Shown: positions 43,243 through 51,615 of the stretch, piece after piece
Layout: each line of letters opens with the position of its first letter
How positions within the stretch are numbered: position 1 is the stretch's first letter
Assembly: GCA_947494145.1 (NCBI GenBank)
Contig: CANLTZ010000021.1
Coordinates: 1-60,634, forward strand
From: an uncultured Jannaschia sp.
GTDB taxonomy: Bacteria; Pseudomonadota; Alphaproteobacteria; Rhodobacterales; Rhodobacteraceae
Reading direction: 5' to 3'
Length of the DNA stretch: 60,634 nt
The notes under the pieces: model-generated
The model's input: the letters and a program-made list of their open reading frames with translations, nothing else
What the model was told of the DNA's origin: nothing
Database searches by the model: none
Program-made: the position numbers and the translations under genes

Positions 43243-44682
43243 ATGCACACCATCACGCCGGTCATTCTCTGCGGTGGCTCCGGCACCCGGCTCTGGCCCT
43301 TGTCGCGGGCCAGCTATCCCAAGCAATTCGCCCCCCTGCTGGACGATGATCGCACGCTCTTTCAGGCCACGGCCACGCGGCTGGCGGGCACGGGCGACGG
43401 TGTGGAGTTCGCCGCCCCCATCGTGGTGACCAATTCCGATTTCCGTTTCATCGTGACCGAGCAATTGACCGAGGCGGGCATCGATCCCGGCGCCATCCTG
43501 ATCGAGCCCGAGGGCCGCAACACCGCCCCCGCCGTGCTGGCCGCCGCCCTGCATCTGCACGCCCGCGACCCAGACGCGGTAATGTTGGTGGCGCCCTCGG
43601 ACCATGTGATGCCCGACGATGCCGCCTTCCGCGGGGCCGTGGCAAAGGGCCTGCAGGCGGTCACGGATGGGCAGATCGTGCTCTTCGGTATCCCGCAGGA
43701 CCGGCCCGAGACGGGCTATGGCTATCTGGAGCTGGACACGCCCAGCGACGGCCCCGAGGCGGTGCCGCTGAAGCGGTTCATCGAAAAGCCCGACGCCGAT
43801 GCCGCCCGCGCCATGTTCGAAAGCGGCGCCCATCTGTGGAATGCGGGCATCTGCCTGATGCGGGTGGCCGATCTGCTGGCGGCCATCACCGCCCATGCGC
43901 CCGACCTGATGGCGCCGGTGGCGGACGCGGTCGAAGGCGCGCGCATCGATCTGGGCTTCGTGCGCCTGGCGCCCGGGGCCTGGGCAAAGGCCCCCGATAT
44001 CTCCATCGATTATGCGGTGATGGAAAAGGCCCCCAACCTCTCCGTGGTGCCCTATGGCGCGGACTGGTCCGATCTGGGCGGCTGGGATGCGGTCTGGCGC
44101 GCCGCGCCCAAGGGCGCGGGCGGCACGGTAACGGCGGGCGCGGCCACGGCCATCGATTGCGAGGGCAGCCTGCTGCGATCCGATTCAGAGACGCTGGAAA
44201 TCGTGGGGATCGGTCTGAGGGATGTCTTCGCGGTGGCCATGAACGACGCGGTGCTGGTGGCCTCCATGGACCGGGCGCAGGATGTGCGGCTTGCGGTCGA
44301 GGCGCTTCGGGCCAAGGGCGCGGCCCAGGCCACCGCCTTTCCAAAGGATCACCGGCCCTGGGGCTGGTTCGAAAGCCTGGTCATCGGCGAGCGGTTCCAG
44401 GTGAAGCGCATCCATGTCCATCCCGGCGCCGCACTCAGCCTGCAAAGCCATGTCCACCGGTCCGAGCATTGGATCGTGGTGGAAGGTACGGCCCGCGTCA
44501 CCGTGGATGGCGAGGTGCGCCTGATCAGCGAAAACCAATCGGTCTATGTGCCGCTGGGCGCGCGGCACCGGATGGAAAACCCCGGCAAGGTGCCCATGGT
44601 GCTGATCGAGGTCCAGACGGGTACTTACCTGGGCGAAGACGACATCCAGCGCTACGAAGACCTCTATGCCCGCGATCCTTGA
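43243..44682 (+). CDS. manC: Mannose-1-phosphate guanylyltransferase/mannose-6-phosphate isomerase
   Basis: A 479-aa bifunctional-length enzyme. The nucleotidyltransferase signature LCGGSGTRLWPLSR is at residues 9-22 with YPKQF after it, and FIEKPD marks the sugar-phosphate site. The C-terminal cupin part (VKRIHVHPGAALSLQSHVHRSEHW and VEGTARVTVDGE) is the type II phosphomannose isomerase domain. It makes GDP-mannose from mannose-1-phosphate, so the EPS probably contains mannose or a GDP-mannose-derived sugar such as fucose. No gmd or fcl genes are present, which favours mannose itself or chromosomal helpers. It stands alone, followed at once by palindrome module B. Confidence 0.93.
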   Translation: MHTITPVILCGGSGTRLWPLSRASYPKQFAPLLDDDRTLFQATATRLAGTGDGVEFAAPIVVTNSDFRFIVTEQLTEAGIDPGAILIEPEGRNTAPAVLAAALHLHARDPDAVMLVAPSDHVMPDDAAFRGAVAKGLQAVTDGQIVLFGIPQDRPETGYGYLELDTPSDGPEAVPLKRFIEKPDADAARAMFESGAHLWNAGICLMRVADLLAAITAHAPDLMAPVADAVEGARIDLGFVRLAPGAWAKAPDISIDYAVMEKAPNLSVVPYGADWSDLGGWDAVWRAAPKGAGGTVTAGAATAIDCEGSLLRSDSETLEIVGIGLRDVFAVAMNDAVLVASMDRAQDVRLAVEALRAKGAAQATAFPKDHRPWGWFESLVIGERFQVKRIHVHPGAALSLQSHVHRSEHWIVVEGTARVTVDGEVRLISENQSVYVPLGARHRMENPGKVPMVLIEVQTGTYLGEDDIQRYEDLYARDP

Positions 44683-44694
44683 TCACCGGCTTAA

Positions 44695-45116
44695 ATGTTT
44701 CGCGTGCGAAACATGTGGCGCAAGCGGGGGTTTCACACCCCCGCACCCCCGTGGGATATTTGTGCCAGGAAGAAGGGGGAAGCGCGGGCCTGGATGTTTC
44801 GCACGCGAAACATTGGAAGACGGTTTGCCCGTTCATTCTGGGCCAAATTTCCCACATGAATGCGCAGCCTCGCTGTCACCGTAATGTGGCTCTGACAATT
44901 AGGTTTCGGGGTTGATCGGGGACTTGTCGCCTCGCCCGAAATGTTTCGCGTGCGAAACATCGGGAAGCCCCCGCCCCTTCATCCTGGTGGAAATACTCCA
45001 CGGGGGTGCGGGGATGTGAAACCCCCGCTTACGCACCGATAAGACCCTAACACGCAGGTTCGGGGCTTAATCAGACCCTGATCGCCTCCCCCAAAAATGT
45101 TTCGCATGCGAAACAT
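44695..45116. repeat. Palindrome module B: four ParB-site-like 20-mers, probable main centromere
   Basis: Sites ATGTTTCGCNNGCGAAACAT lie at 44695-44714, 44794-44813, 44941-44960 and 45097-45116. Two G/C-rich units (44725-44776 and the inverted 44978-45030) lie between them. The region lies directly downstream of parB (stop 45125), where plasmid parS arrays are often found. It fills the whole 440-bp gap between manC and parB; no gene is present. Confidence 0.82.
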
Positions 45117-45124
45117 CCCTAGGC

Positions 45125-46144
45125 TCAGCGCGCCTTGGCCAACCAAGTCAGCAGGGCCTTGTGAAACGCTTCCGTCACGCCGGGGCCGGACAGGATCAGG
45201 CGGCCCTCTTCCGCCGTGACCTCGATTTCGGGGGCAGGTGTCGGCGCCGGGGCGGGGGGCTCTGAATGTTTCGCATGCGAAACATCTGGGCCCTTCAACG
45301 CGGCCTCCAGAGCGGTCTGTTCGGCCTCGGCACTGTCGACACCCGCCACCGCTTCACGCAGACGCGCGGCCGCTGCCGCATCGGCCTTCAGCGCCTGGGC
45401 GATGGCCAGCCCGCGCTTTTCCGACAAAGCCGCCGGGAAGCGCAGCGCGCCGTCCAGGGCCTGGACCACGGGGACGAAGCTGCCGATCTTGGAGCGTTTC
45501 GCACGCGAAACATTTCCGTAAAGCCCGCGCAGGGCCGCGCGCAGATCAGGGAAGGCGCCCACCTCGACCGATTTCACCGCGATGCGCGCGCGCTCATAAA
45601 AGCTCAGGCCCGCGCGGATCTCGTTTTCCTCCACCATGGTGCGATAGGCGTCGGGCATGTTTTCGGGCCGGATCACCCGCGCCTTGACCGAAGCAAACCG
45701 CTTCTCGCCCGTCTCGGCATGGAGCAGCATCAGGGCCGTCACCCGGCGCAGCCCCGAAATCAGGCCATAACGCTCCTGCGGTGTATTGTTGAGCCGCACC
45801 ACGTCGATGGGCACCTGTTGGCCACGGGCGCGCAAGCTGTCCACCAGGGCGGTCATGTCTTCGTCCGAGCCTGGGTCGTCGGGCATCAGACGGTCCCGTT
45901 CCAGATGGGCCAGCTCGATCTGGCGCAGGGGGATGGGCACGGCCAGGCGGCCTTCGGTGCGGGCCGTGGCGATGTAATCGGCCATTTCCTGCAGCGCCGC
46001 AGATCCGGCGGCATCGCCCGCCACCTGCGCCACGGGGGCCGCGCCCAGCTTCGGCGCCGGGGCAGGGCGGGGGGTGCCCGCCTCTTTCGTCTCTATCCCC
46101 ATGGGGGCGAGCGGGGTGGGTGTCAGGCGTTTGCGCTTGGCCAT
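45125..46144 (-). CDS. parB: ParB-family plasmid partition protein
   Basis: 339 aa from the ATG at 46144 (GGAGG before it). The ParB/Spo0J N-terminal domain has IPLRQIELAHLERD, DMTALVDSLRARGQQVPIDVV and GLISGLRRVTALMLL; the ENEIRAGLSFYERARIA segment matches the ParB arginine/helix region. A helix-turn-helix region follows. ParB binds parS and spreads, working with the ParA ATPase. Two parS-like palindromes (45266-45285 and 45494-45513) lie within the coding sequence, read as DVSHAKHS and NVSRAKRS, so the gene carries likely binding sites for its own product. It is downstream of parA by 31 bp. Confidence 0.9.
   Translation of the reverse strand: MAKRKRLTPTPLAPMGIETKEAGTPRPAPAPKLGAAPVAQVAGDAAGSAALQEMADYIATARTEGRLAVPIPLRQIELAHLERDRLMPDDPGSDEDMTALVDSLRARGQQVPIDVVRLNNTPQERYGLISGLRRVTALMLLHAETGEKRFASVKARVIRPENMPDAYRTMVEENEIRAGLSFYERARIAVKSVEVGAFPDLRAALRGLYGNVSRAKRSKIGSFVPVVQALDGALRFPAALSEKRGLAIAQALKADAAAAARLREAVAGVDSAEAEQTALEAALKGPDVSHAKHSEPPAPAPTPAPEIEVTAEEGRLILSGPGVTEAFHKALLTWLAKAR
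45266..45285. promoter_or_regulatory. ParB-site-like palindrome inside parB (perfect)
   Basis: ATGTTTCGCATGCGAAACAT is a perfect 20-bp palindrome within the parB reading frame. Likely bound by ParB for partition and possibly for control of its own expression. Confidence 0.75.
45494..45513. promoter_or_regulatory. ParB-site-like palindrome inside parB (two mismatches)
   Basis: GCGTTTCGCACGCGAAACAT lies within the parB frame. The left arm differs from the consensus at its first two bases; the core GTTTCGC..GCGAAAC is intact. Confidence 0.65.
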
Positions 46145-46175
46145 CTGGACCTCCGTAATCGTATGGGCCCCGGGT

Positions 46176-47600
46176 CTAGCCCCGAGCAGCCGCCTGTTGC
46201 GTCTGGGCCGCCTCAGCGTGCGCTGCCAATTCGTCGCGCCGCCAGGTGCCAATCAGCAGCTTCTTGAAAGCGGCATAGGTGGCATCAAACGTTTCGCGCC
46301 CGCGGGCATAGGTCTCGCGGTTGAAATCGCGGTAATCGGCCTCATAGATGCCGTTCACCTGCTCGCCCGCTTGCCCGATCAGCGCGGTGAAATCCTGGCG
46401 ATGGGGCGACAGGGTGGGGCCCAGATAGCTCTGCATCAGCGCGGCCATCTCGCCCTGCTGGGCGCCGTCATAGCGGGTCAGCACGGCGCGCACCGCGTCC
46501 CATTCAAAGGCCAGCCCTTCGCGGCCCAAGGCGCGCGCGGCAACGTTTTCGCCTTCCTCGATAGAGGCGAAGGTGGAATGGAGCATGTCGAAGAAGCGCC
46601 CCGTCGAGTCGAATTCCAGGAAAGACGCGCCCAGGGGCACCAGCAGGATATCCGCCGCCGAGAGCCCATTGATGGTGAGGTATCCAAGGGCAGGGGGCGT
46701 ATCGAGCAGGATGACGTCATAGGCGTCGAGCCAGCCCGCCTGGTCCAGCCCATCGGCCAGCGCATCCCACAGCTTCCAGCCCCGCGATTGCAAGCGCCAG
46801 ACGGGGATCTGGAACTCCGCCCAATAGAGGTTCAGCTGCGCGCCGATCAGGTCGATATTGGGCCAGTGCGTCTTCTGGACCAGCGTGGCGGGGTCCAGTT
46901 TCAGCGCATCATCCCCGATATCGTCCAGCGGCACCGGCGCCTCGCCCCGGTCGATCCGACCCTGATTGGCGGCCTGCAAATGGCGTGCATGGTGGCGGGC
47001 GATCAGCGGAAAGACGGTGCCCCATTCATCCTCGACCCGGCCCCCGAAGATCGACGTCATGGAGCCCTGGCTGTCCAGATCGACTACCAGCACGCGGTAG
47101 CCATCGAGCGCCGCCGACATGGCCAGATGCGCCGCGGTCGACGTCTTGCCCACGCCGCCTTTGAAATTCGCCACGGCGACGACTTTGGCGGGCAGGCCTT
47201 CGGGGCGATAGGGCAGGTAGTCTTTGGCCTTCGAGCCCTGTTCGCCGAAGAAGGCGCGCAGGCGCTGCACTTCATCCAGGGTGAACCATTTGGCCCCGCC
47301 CTCGGTCTCGGACCGGCCTTGGGGCAGATCGGGGTTGGCGCGCAGCACGCGGCGGAAATGGGCCTGCGCCACGGGGATCAGATAGCGGGTGATTTCCCAA
47401 GTGGAAAACAGGCGCAGTGATTTGCGCCCCTCTTCGCCCAAGCCCCGCCCGGCCAGGTCGCGCCGCCCCTTGGCGCAGGCTTCGGCCATCTGGGCAAAGC
47501 CGCCGGTTTCCATGGGTGCGCCCAGCTCTGCCAAGGCGGCATCCGGGTCCAACCCGAAATAGGCCGGGGTTTGCGCGCCGTCATACGCCGCTTTCGCCAT
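46176..47600 (-). CDS. parA: ParA-family partition ATPase
   Basis: 474 aa from the ATG at 47600; the frame runs to 47660 but the first 20 codons overlap the probable operator region. The N-terminal 130 residues include a winged-helix-like part (FTLDEVQRLRAFFG), as in large type Ia ParA proteins that repress their own operon. The deviant Walker A is NFKGGVGKTSTAAHL near residue 140, with VLVVDLDSQGSM after it (Walker A'), and a later VILLDTPPALG (Walker B). It partitions the plasmid with ParB. Divergence from repA across the origin is typical of RepA-type plasmids of roseobacters. Confidence 0.93.
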   Translation of the reverse strand: MAKAAYDGAQTPAYFGLDPDAALAELGAPMETGGFAQMAEACAKGRRDLAGRGLGEEGRKSLRLFSTWEITRYLIPVAQAHFRRVLRANPDLPQGRSETEGGAKWFTLDEVQRLRAFFGEQGSKAKDYLPYRPEGLPAKVVAVANFKGGVGKTSTAAHLAMSAALDGYRVLVVDLDSQGSMTSIFGGRVEDEWGTVFPLIARHHARHLQAANQGRIDRGEAPVPLDDIGDDALKLDPATLVQKTHWPNIDLIGAQLNLYWAEFQIPVWRLQSRGWKLWDALADGLDQAGWLDAYDVILLDTPPALGYLTINGLSAADILLVPLGASFLEFDSTGRFFDMLHSTFASIEEGENVAARALGREGLAFEWDAVRAVLTRYDGAQQGEMAALMQSYLGPTLSPHRQDFTALIGQAGEQVNGIYEADYRDFNRETYARGRETFDATYAAFKKLLIGTWRRDELAAHAEAAQTQQAAARG

Positions 47601-47660
47601 ATTCTCTGCCTCTGCCCGATGTATCGTGTTTTCGCCAACGTACCTCAAAAGGCGGTACAT

Positions 47661-48015
47661 GCCAGATAAATCGTCACGGGTATCCCGGTGTGGCCTCTCA
47701 GCCCCGGTGTTATTGGGTGTTAAATATGTGTTACGCGCCGATGCGCCGTTGAAAAAGGGGCTTTTCGGTCAAGCCTGTCTGGCTGATCCGGGCCGCCTGT
47801 CTTCCGGGGGTGACTCTGAAACCCCGATAAACCGACTCTGAAACCACGTGCCAGCGATTCCGAAACCCCGATCCGATTGCGCGCCGGGGCAGGGAATCAT
47901 TGCGCGCAGCCTGTGGATAATTCTAGCCTAAGCGTCATCGAAACCACGAAGCCGGGATCAACCTGGCCGTGGGCAGGCGCCGGGATCAACCCGGTCAAGA
48001 GGCAAAGGCAGGCAG
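47661..48015. other. Origin of replication (oriV) with iterons and DnaA box
   Basis: Between divergent parA and repA. GACTCTGAAACCCCG (47812-47826), GACTCTGAAACCACG (47834-47848) and GATTCCGAAACCCCG (47856-47870) recur every 22 bp, about two helical turns, the classic iteron layout for an initiator. A fourth GAAACCACG copy ends at 47948. TGTGGATAA at 47912-47920 is the reverse complement of the consensus DnaA box TTATCCACA. GTGTTA occurs three times (47707, 47717, 47728) at 10-11 bp spacing in an AT-richer patch that could be the melting region or ParA operator. Confidence 0.85.
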
Positions 48016-49023
48016 ATGGCACAGGCAGTGGGCGCGGCGTCGGGCGGCGCCGTGGGGGCAGGGCAGGGCGTGTTTTCCTGCGATGTCCTGGGGGCGATCC
48101 CCAAAGCAGATATGGCGACGATGGAACATCCGGTTTTTTCGCTCTCGACGCGGCCCGATCTTCGGGTGCTGCGCTATGTGCGTGGCGAGACCGAGATCAC
48201 GGTGACGCCCTCGGTCAAAGGGCTGGCCACCATCCACGACAAGGACATCCTGATCTTCTGCGTGAGCCAGCTGATGGCGGCGATCAATGCGGGCCGCGCG
48301 GTGTCGCGCCGCCTGCACCTGCGCGCCCATGATCTGCTGGAAGCCTGCGGGCGCGAAACTTCGGGCGATGGCTACCGCCGGTTGCGCGAAGCCTTCGAGC
48401 GTCTGGCGGGCACGCGCATCACCACCAATATCGTCACCGGCGAGATCGAGACGACCACCGGCTTCGGCCTGATCGAAAGCTGGGAGATCGTGCGCAAGAC
48501 GCGGGGGGGCCGCATGGTGTCGGTGGCGGTCACGCTCAGCGAATGGCTCTACCGCGCGATCTGCGCGAAATCGGTCCTGACGCTGTCGCGCGATTACTTC
48601 CGGCTGCGCAAACCGTTGGAGCGGCGGGTCTACGAATTGGCGCGCAAACATTGCGGCCGCCAGCCCGCCTGGCGGATCTCGGTCGAGGTGCTGCACCAGA
48701 AATCGGGCAGTGCCTCGCCCCGCCGGGTGTTTCGCAAGATGCTGCGTGACATGGCGGCCAAGGATGGGCTGCCCGATTACCACATCGAGATGGAGGCGGG
48801 CGATATCCTGCGCGTGCGCCCCCGCGACCACCTGTTGGAGCCCGCGCCCATGGCGGCCCCCAGCCTCTCGCCCGAGGCGCTGGACGCGGCGCGCGCGCTT
48901 ATCCCGGGCGCGGATGTCTACGCGCTGGAGGCCGAATGGCGCGATGTCTGGGCGCGCACGGGGCGGCGGCGCCTGCGCTCCGCCGATGGGGCGTTTTTGG
49001 GCTGGGTGAAGAAGCGGCGTTGA
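48016..49023 (+). CDS. repA: Replication initiator RepA (RPA family)
   Basis: A 335-aa protein of the plasmid replication initiator A family found on Rhodobacteraceae plasmids. The central region with ETEITVTPSVKGLATIHDKD, LIFCVSQLMAAINAGR and LSRDYFRLRKPLERRVYELA carries the two winged-helix-like DNA-binding parts that recognise iterons. The C-terminal tail is Arg-rich. It starts 67 bp after the last iteron-like copy and is divergent from parA, so it probably binds the iterons and controls copy number. Related plasmids of this type in roseobacters often carry surface-polysaccharide genes, which fits the cargo here. Confidence 0.92.
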   Translation: MAQAVGAASGGAVGAGQGVFSCDVLGAIPKADMATMEHPVFSLSTRPDLRVLRYVRGETEITVTPSVKGLATIHDKDILIFCVSQLMAAINAGRAVSRRLHLRAHDLLEACGRETSGDGYRRLREAFERLAGTRITTNIVTGEIETTTGFGLIESWEIVRKTRGGRMVSVAVTLSEWLYRAICAKSVLTLSRDYFRLRKPLERRVYELARKHCGRQPAWRISVEVLHQKSGSASPRRVFRKMLRDMAAKDGLPDYHIEMEAGDILRVRPRDHLLEPAPMAAPSLSPEALDAARALIPGADVYALEAEWRDVWARTGRRRLRSADGAFLGWVKKRR

Positions 49024-49032
49024 ACGGGTCAC

Positions 49033-49323
49033 ATGTTTCGCGTGCGAAACATGTGGCGCAAGCGGGGGTTTCCCACCCCCGCACCCCCGTGGAGTATTTT
49101 GACCAGGATGAAGAAGCGAGCCCGGTCTCAACGCTTTGTATGAGGTTTTCAAGTGCCCCACTGTCACAGCGATAGAGCTTCGACAGTTAAGGTTGGGAAT
49201 TGATCAGGCCCTTGGTGCCGTCCTCTAAATGTTTCGCGTGCGAAACATCCAGGCGCGCGCTTCCCTCTTCTTCCTGGCACAAATATCCCACGGGGGTGCG
49301 GGGGTGGGAAACCCCCGCTTGCG
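49033..49323. repeat. Palindrome module C: two ParB-site-like 20-mers and two G/C-rich units
   Basis: Sites ATGTTTCGCGTGCGAAACAT at 49033-49052 and 49229-49248, with G/C-rich units at 49061-49113 and, inverted, 49266-49323. The stretch around 49157-49250 (CTGTCAC...TTGATC...GTTTCGC) is a diverged relative of 44862-44960 in module B. No gene is present in the 315-bp gap after repA. Confidence 0.78.
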
Positions 49324-49338
49324 CCGCCACTTGATCGG

Positions 49339-50250
49339 TCAGAGGCCCAGTTTGCTGACCTCGGCATAGACGCCGACGAGCACGTTCATCTTGCCCGTCA
49401 GCCCGTTCATGGCGGTGAAGATCTGGGCGCGTTCCTCAAGGCTCAGATCACCGCCTGCCGCGCGGGCCAGGAGGGGTTGGACGTTCTGCCAATCGCCCGC
49501 GATCTCGGCCAGGCCCTCTTCGATCTGGGGCACGGGCGGGGGCACGATGCCGGCTTCGTCCATCCCGAAGCGCAGCGCATTGAGCGACACGTCATAGGTG
49601 GACATGGCGGCCTCCATCTCGGCCACGGCGGCGTCACCGGCATGGCCCGAGGCCAGCAGGCAGGCATTCTTGGAAATGCGCTGCGCCAGCATCCGCTGGC
49701 GGCCCGCGATGTCGATGGTGATGGCATTGGCCTGCAACAGCGCGGCCGGGTCGGCATATTCGCCCACCATGGTCGGCACCAGCCGCTTGGCGCGGGTCAG
49801 CAATTCCGCCGAGCGGTCGGCCAGGGAAGCCACATCGTCTTCGGTGATGGTCGCGGGCGACATCGCGCTGGCATCGCCGTGGATGTCCCCCCAAACCTCC
49901 TTGAGGGCGGCGAGATCGTAAAGCACGCGGCGATCGTCTTCGGCGCCGATGATACCCAGCCCGTCATCGCCGAGTTCCAGCGCGGTGACGATGCGCTGAA
50001 ATTCCGCCGTGGCGGCTGCCATCATCGGCCCCGACACATCGGTGGCCACCCCGGCCTCAAGATTGCAGGCGGAGGCGGGGATGCGCTGGCTGAGCATGCG
50101 CAGCTTGCCGGACATGTCGATGCGCTGGCTGCCGCCTTCATCTTCCACGAGGCCCGCGGAAAAGGCATCGCGCGGGTCAGAGGCCTGCGCGGCCAGGGTC
50201 ACAAAACAGGCCGCAATCGCGGCGAGAGAGGCAATGCGAATGGGCGTCAT
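49339..50250 (-). CDS. Periplasmic tandem PilJ-N (nitrate-sensor-like) protein 1
   Basis: A 303-aa protein with a signal peptide (MTPIRIASLAAIAACFVTLAAQA). It has two copies of the type IV pilus chemoreceptor N-terminal domain motif: SQRIDMSGKLRMLSQRI near residue 45 and IDIAGRQRMLAQRISKNAC near 180. In PilJ and NarX-type receptors this helix binds small ligands in the periplasm. Here no membrane anchor, HAMP or signalling domain follows, so it is a free-standing periplasmic protein of two domains. The next two genes upstream are paralogues. It may be a soluble ligand binder that works with an unlinked receptor; function unknown. Confidence 0.75.
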   Translation of the reverse strand: MTPIRIASLAAIAACFVTLAAQASDPRDAFSAGLVEDEGGSQRIDMSGKLRMLSQRIPASACNLEAGVATDVSGPMMAAATAEFQRIVTALELGDDGLGIIGAEDDRRVLYDLAALKEVWGDIHGDASAMSPATITEDDVASLADRSAELLTRAKRLVPTMVGEYADPAALLQANAITIDIAGRQRMLAQRISKNACLLASGHAGDAAVAEMEAAMSTYDVSLNALRFGMDEAGIVPPPVPQIEEGLAEIAGDWQNVQPLLARAAGGDLSLEERAQIFTAMNGLTGKMNVLVGVYAEVSKLGL

Positions 50251-50581
50251 GTAATGGTCCTTTGGGTAACAAGGGTCAGGAACCTTCCTGACCGCAAATT
50301 CGTAAACAAAGTGTGAGGCTTTCGGTCTTCTGGCGGACTCTGTCTTTGGAAGGCCTCGGATGGGGCGGTTTTTCCCTGTCGGATGTGAAGAAAATGTCAG
50401 TTGGCTTTAGGTTTTCGATGAAAATATCGTCCATGGAGGTCGGGAAAATGATCCCGGTATCCTGGGCAAGTCGGTGCCTGAAAGGGGCACGGGAATGGGG
50501 GGACGGGGCAGGGGGGCCCCGGCAGCAAGAACACCGCCAGAGCATGGTGGGATGTTTCGCATGCGAAACATCCCCATCCCC
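50251..50581. other. Gene-free leader region with one ParB-site-like palindrome
   Basis: 331 bp between two PilJ-N genes. ATGTTTCGCATGCGAAACAT at 50552-50571 is a perfect palindrome, the outermost member of the set. Bases near 50280-50320 resemble the leader of the next paralogue (near 51520), so the promoter or leader was probably copied with the gene. Confidence 0.6.
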
Positions 50582-51481
50582 TCAGAGCCCCAGCTTGCTG
50601 ATGTCGGCATAGATGCCGACCAGCGTGTTCATCTTGCCCGTCAGCCCGTTCATGGCGGTGAAGATCTGGGCGCGTTCCTCAAGGCTCAGATCGCCGCCTG
50701 CCGCGCGGGCCAGGAGGGGTTGCACCGCCTGCCAATCCGCCGCGATCTCGGCCAGGCCGGCCTCGATCTCGGGGCTGGGCGGGGGCACGATGCCGGCCTC
50801 TTCCATCCCGAAGCGCAAGGCACCCAGCGACACGTCATAGGTGGATTTGGCGGCCTCCAATTCGGCCACGGCCGCATCATCCACATGGCCTGAGGCCAGC
50901 AGGCAGGCATTCTTGGAAATGCGCTGCGCCAGCATCCGCTGGCGGCCAGCCACATCGATGGTGATGGCATTGGCCTGCAAAAGCGCCGTGGGGTCGGCAT
51001 ATTCGATCGCCACGGTGGAGGTCAGGGTCTGGGCCCGGTCCAGCAGCGTGGCCGACCGTTCGGCCAGGACCACCACATCGCCGTCACTGGGGGTTTCGGT
51101 GGCATCGTGCTGGATGGCGCCCCAGACATCCTTGAGGGCGGCCAGGTCGGCCAGCACGCGGCGATCGTCTTCGGCGCCGAGGATGCCCAGCTCGTCATCG
51201 CCCATTTCCAGACCGGCGACGATGCGTTGAAATTCCGCCTTGGCGTCGACCATGATCGCCCCCGACACATCGGGCGCCACGCCCGCTTGCAGGTTGCAGG
51301 CCGCGGCGGGGATGCGCTGGCTGAGCATGCGCAGCTTACCGGCATAATCGATGCGTTGGCTGCCGCCTTCATCTTCCACGAAATTGGCGGAGACGGTTTC
51401 GCTGGCCGTGTCGGCCTGGGCTGTAAATACAGCAAAACAGGCCGCGAAGGCGGCCAGTGCGGAAAGACGAATGGGTGTCAT
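50582..51481 (-). CDS. Periplasmic tandem PilJ-N (nitrate-sensor-like) protein 2
   Basis: 299 aa from the ATG at 51481, which begins a signal peptide (MTPIRLSALAAFAACFAVFTAQA). Like its neighbour it has two PilJ-N motifs (SQRIDYAGKLRMLSQRI and IDVAGRQRMLAQRISKNAC). The first and last thirds are nearly the same as in protein 1, while the middle (around residues 105-150) differs more, so any ligand specificity may differ there. The C-terminal 60 residues (RAAGGDLSLEERAQIFTAMNGLTGKMN) are almost unchanged. It is a recent tandem duplicate. No transmembrane or output domain is present. Confidence 0.75.
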   Translation of the reverse strand: MTPIRLSALAAFAACFAVFTAQADTASETVSANFVEDEGGSQRIDYAGKLRMLSQRIPAAACNLQAGVAPDVSGAIMVDAKAEFQRIVAGLEMGDDELGILGAEDDRRVLADLAALKDVWGAIQHDATETPSDGDVVVLAERSATLLDRAQTLTSTVAIEYADPTALLQANAITIDVAGRQRMLAQRISKNACLLASGHVDDAAVAELEAAKSTYDVSLGALRFGMEEAGIVPPPSPEIEAGLAEIAADWQAVQPLLARAAGGDLSLEERAQIFTAMNGLTGKMNTLVGIYADISKLGL

Positions 51482-51615
51482 GTAATAGTCCTCTGGGTGG
51501 TAAGGGCCAGGAACGCGCCTGACCGGAAACTTGTAAACAAAACCTGAGGCACCCCAGTTTCTCACATGACACCGCCCTTGGACTATCCAAGGGCGGTGTG
51601 GTCTTGCTATGTCTG

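Noticed and set aside
45125-47600. A RepABC-type operon
   Set aside because: There is no RepC-type initiator; the initiator is RPA-family RepA, divergent from parA, and an iteron origin lies between them.
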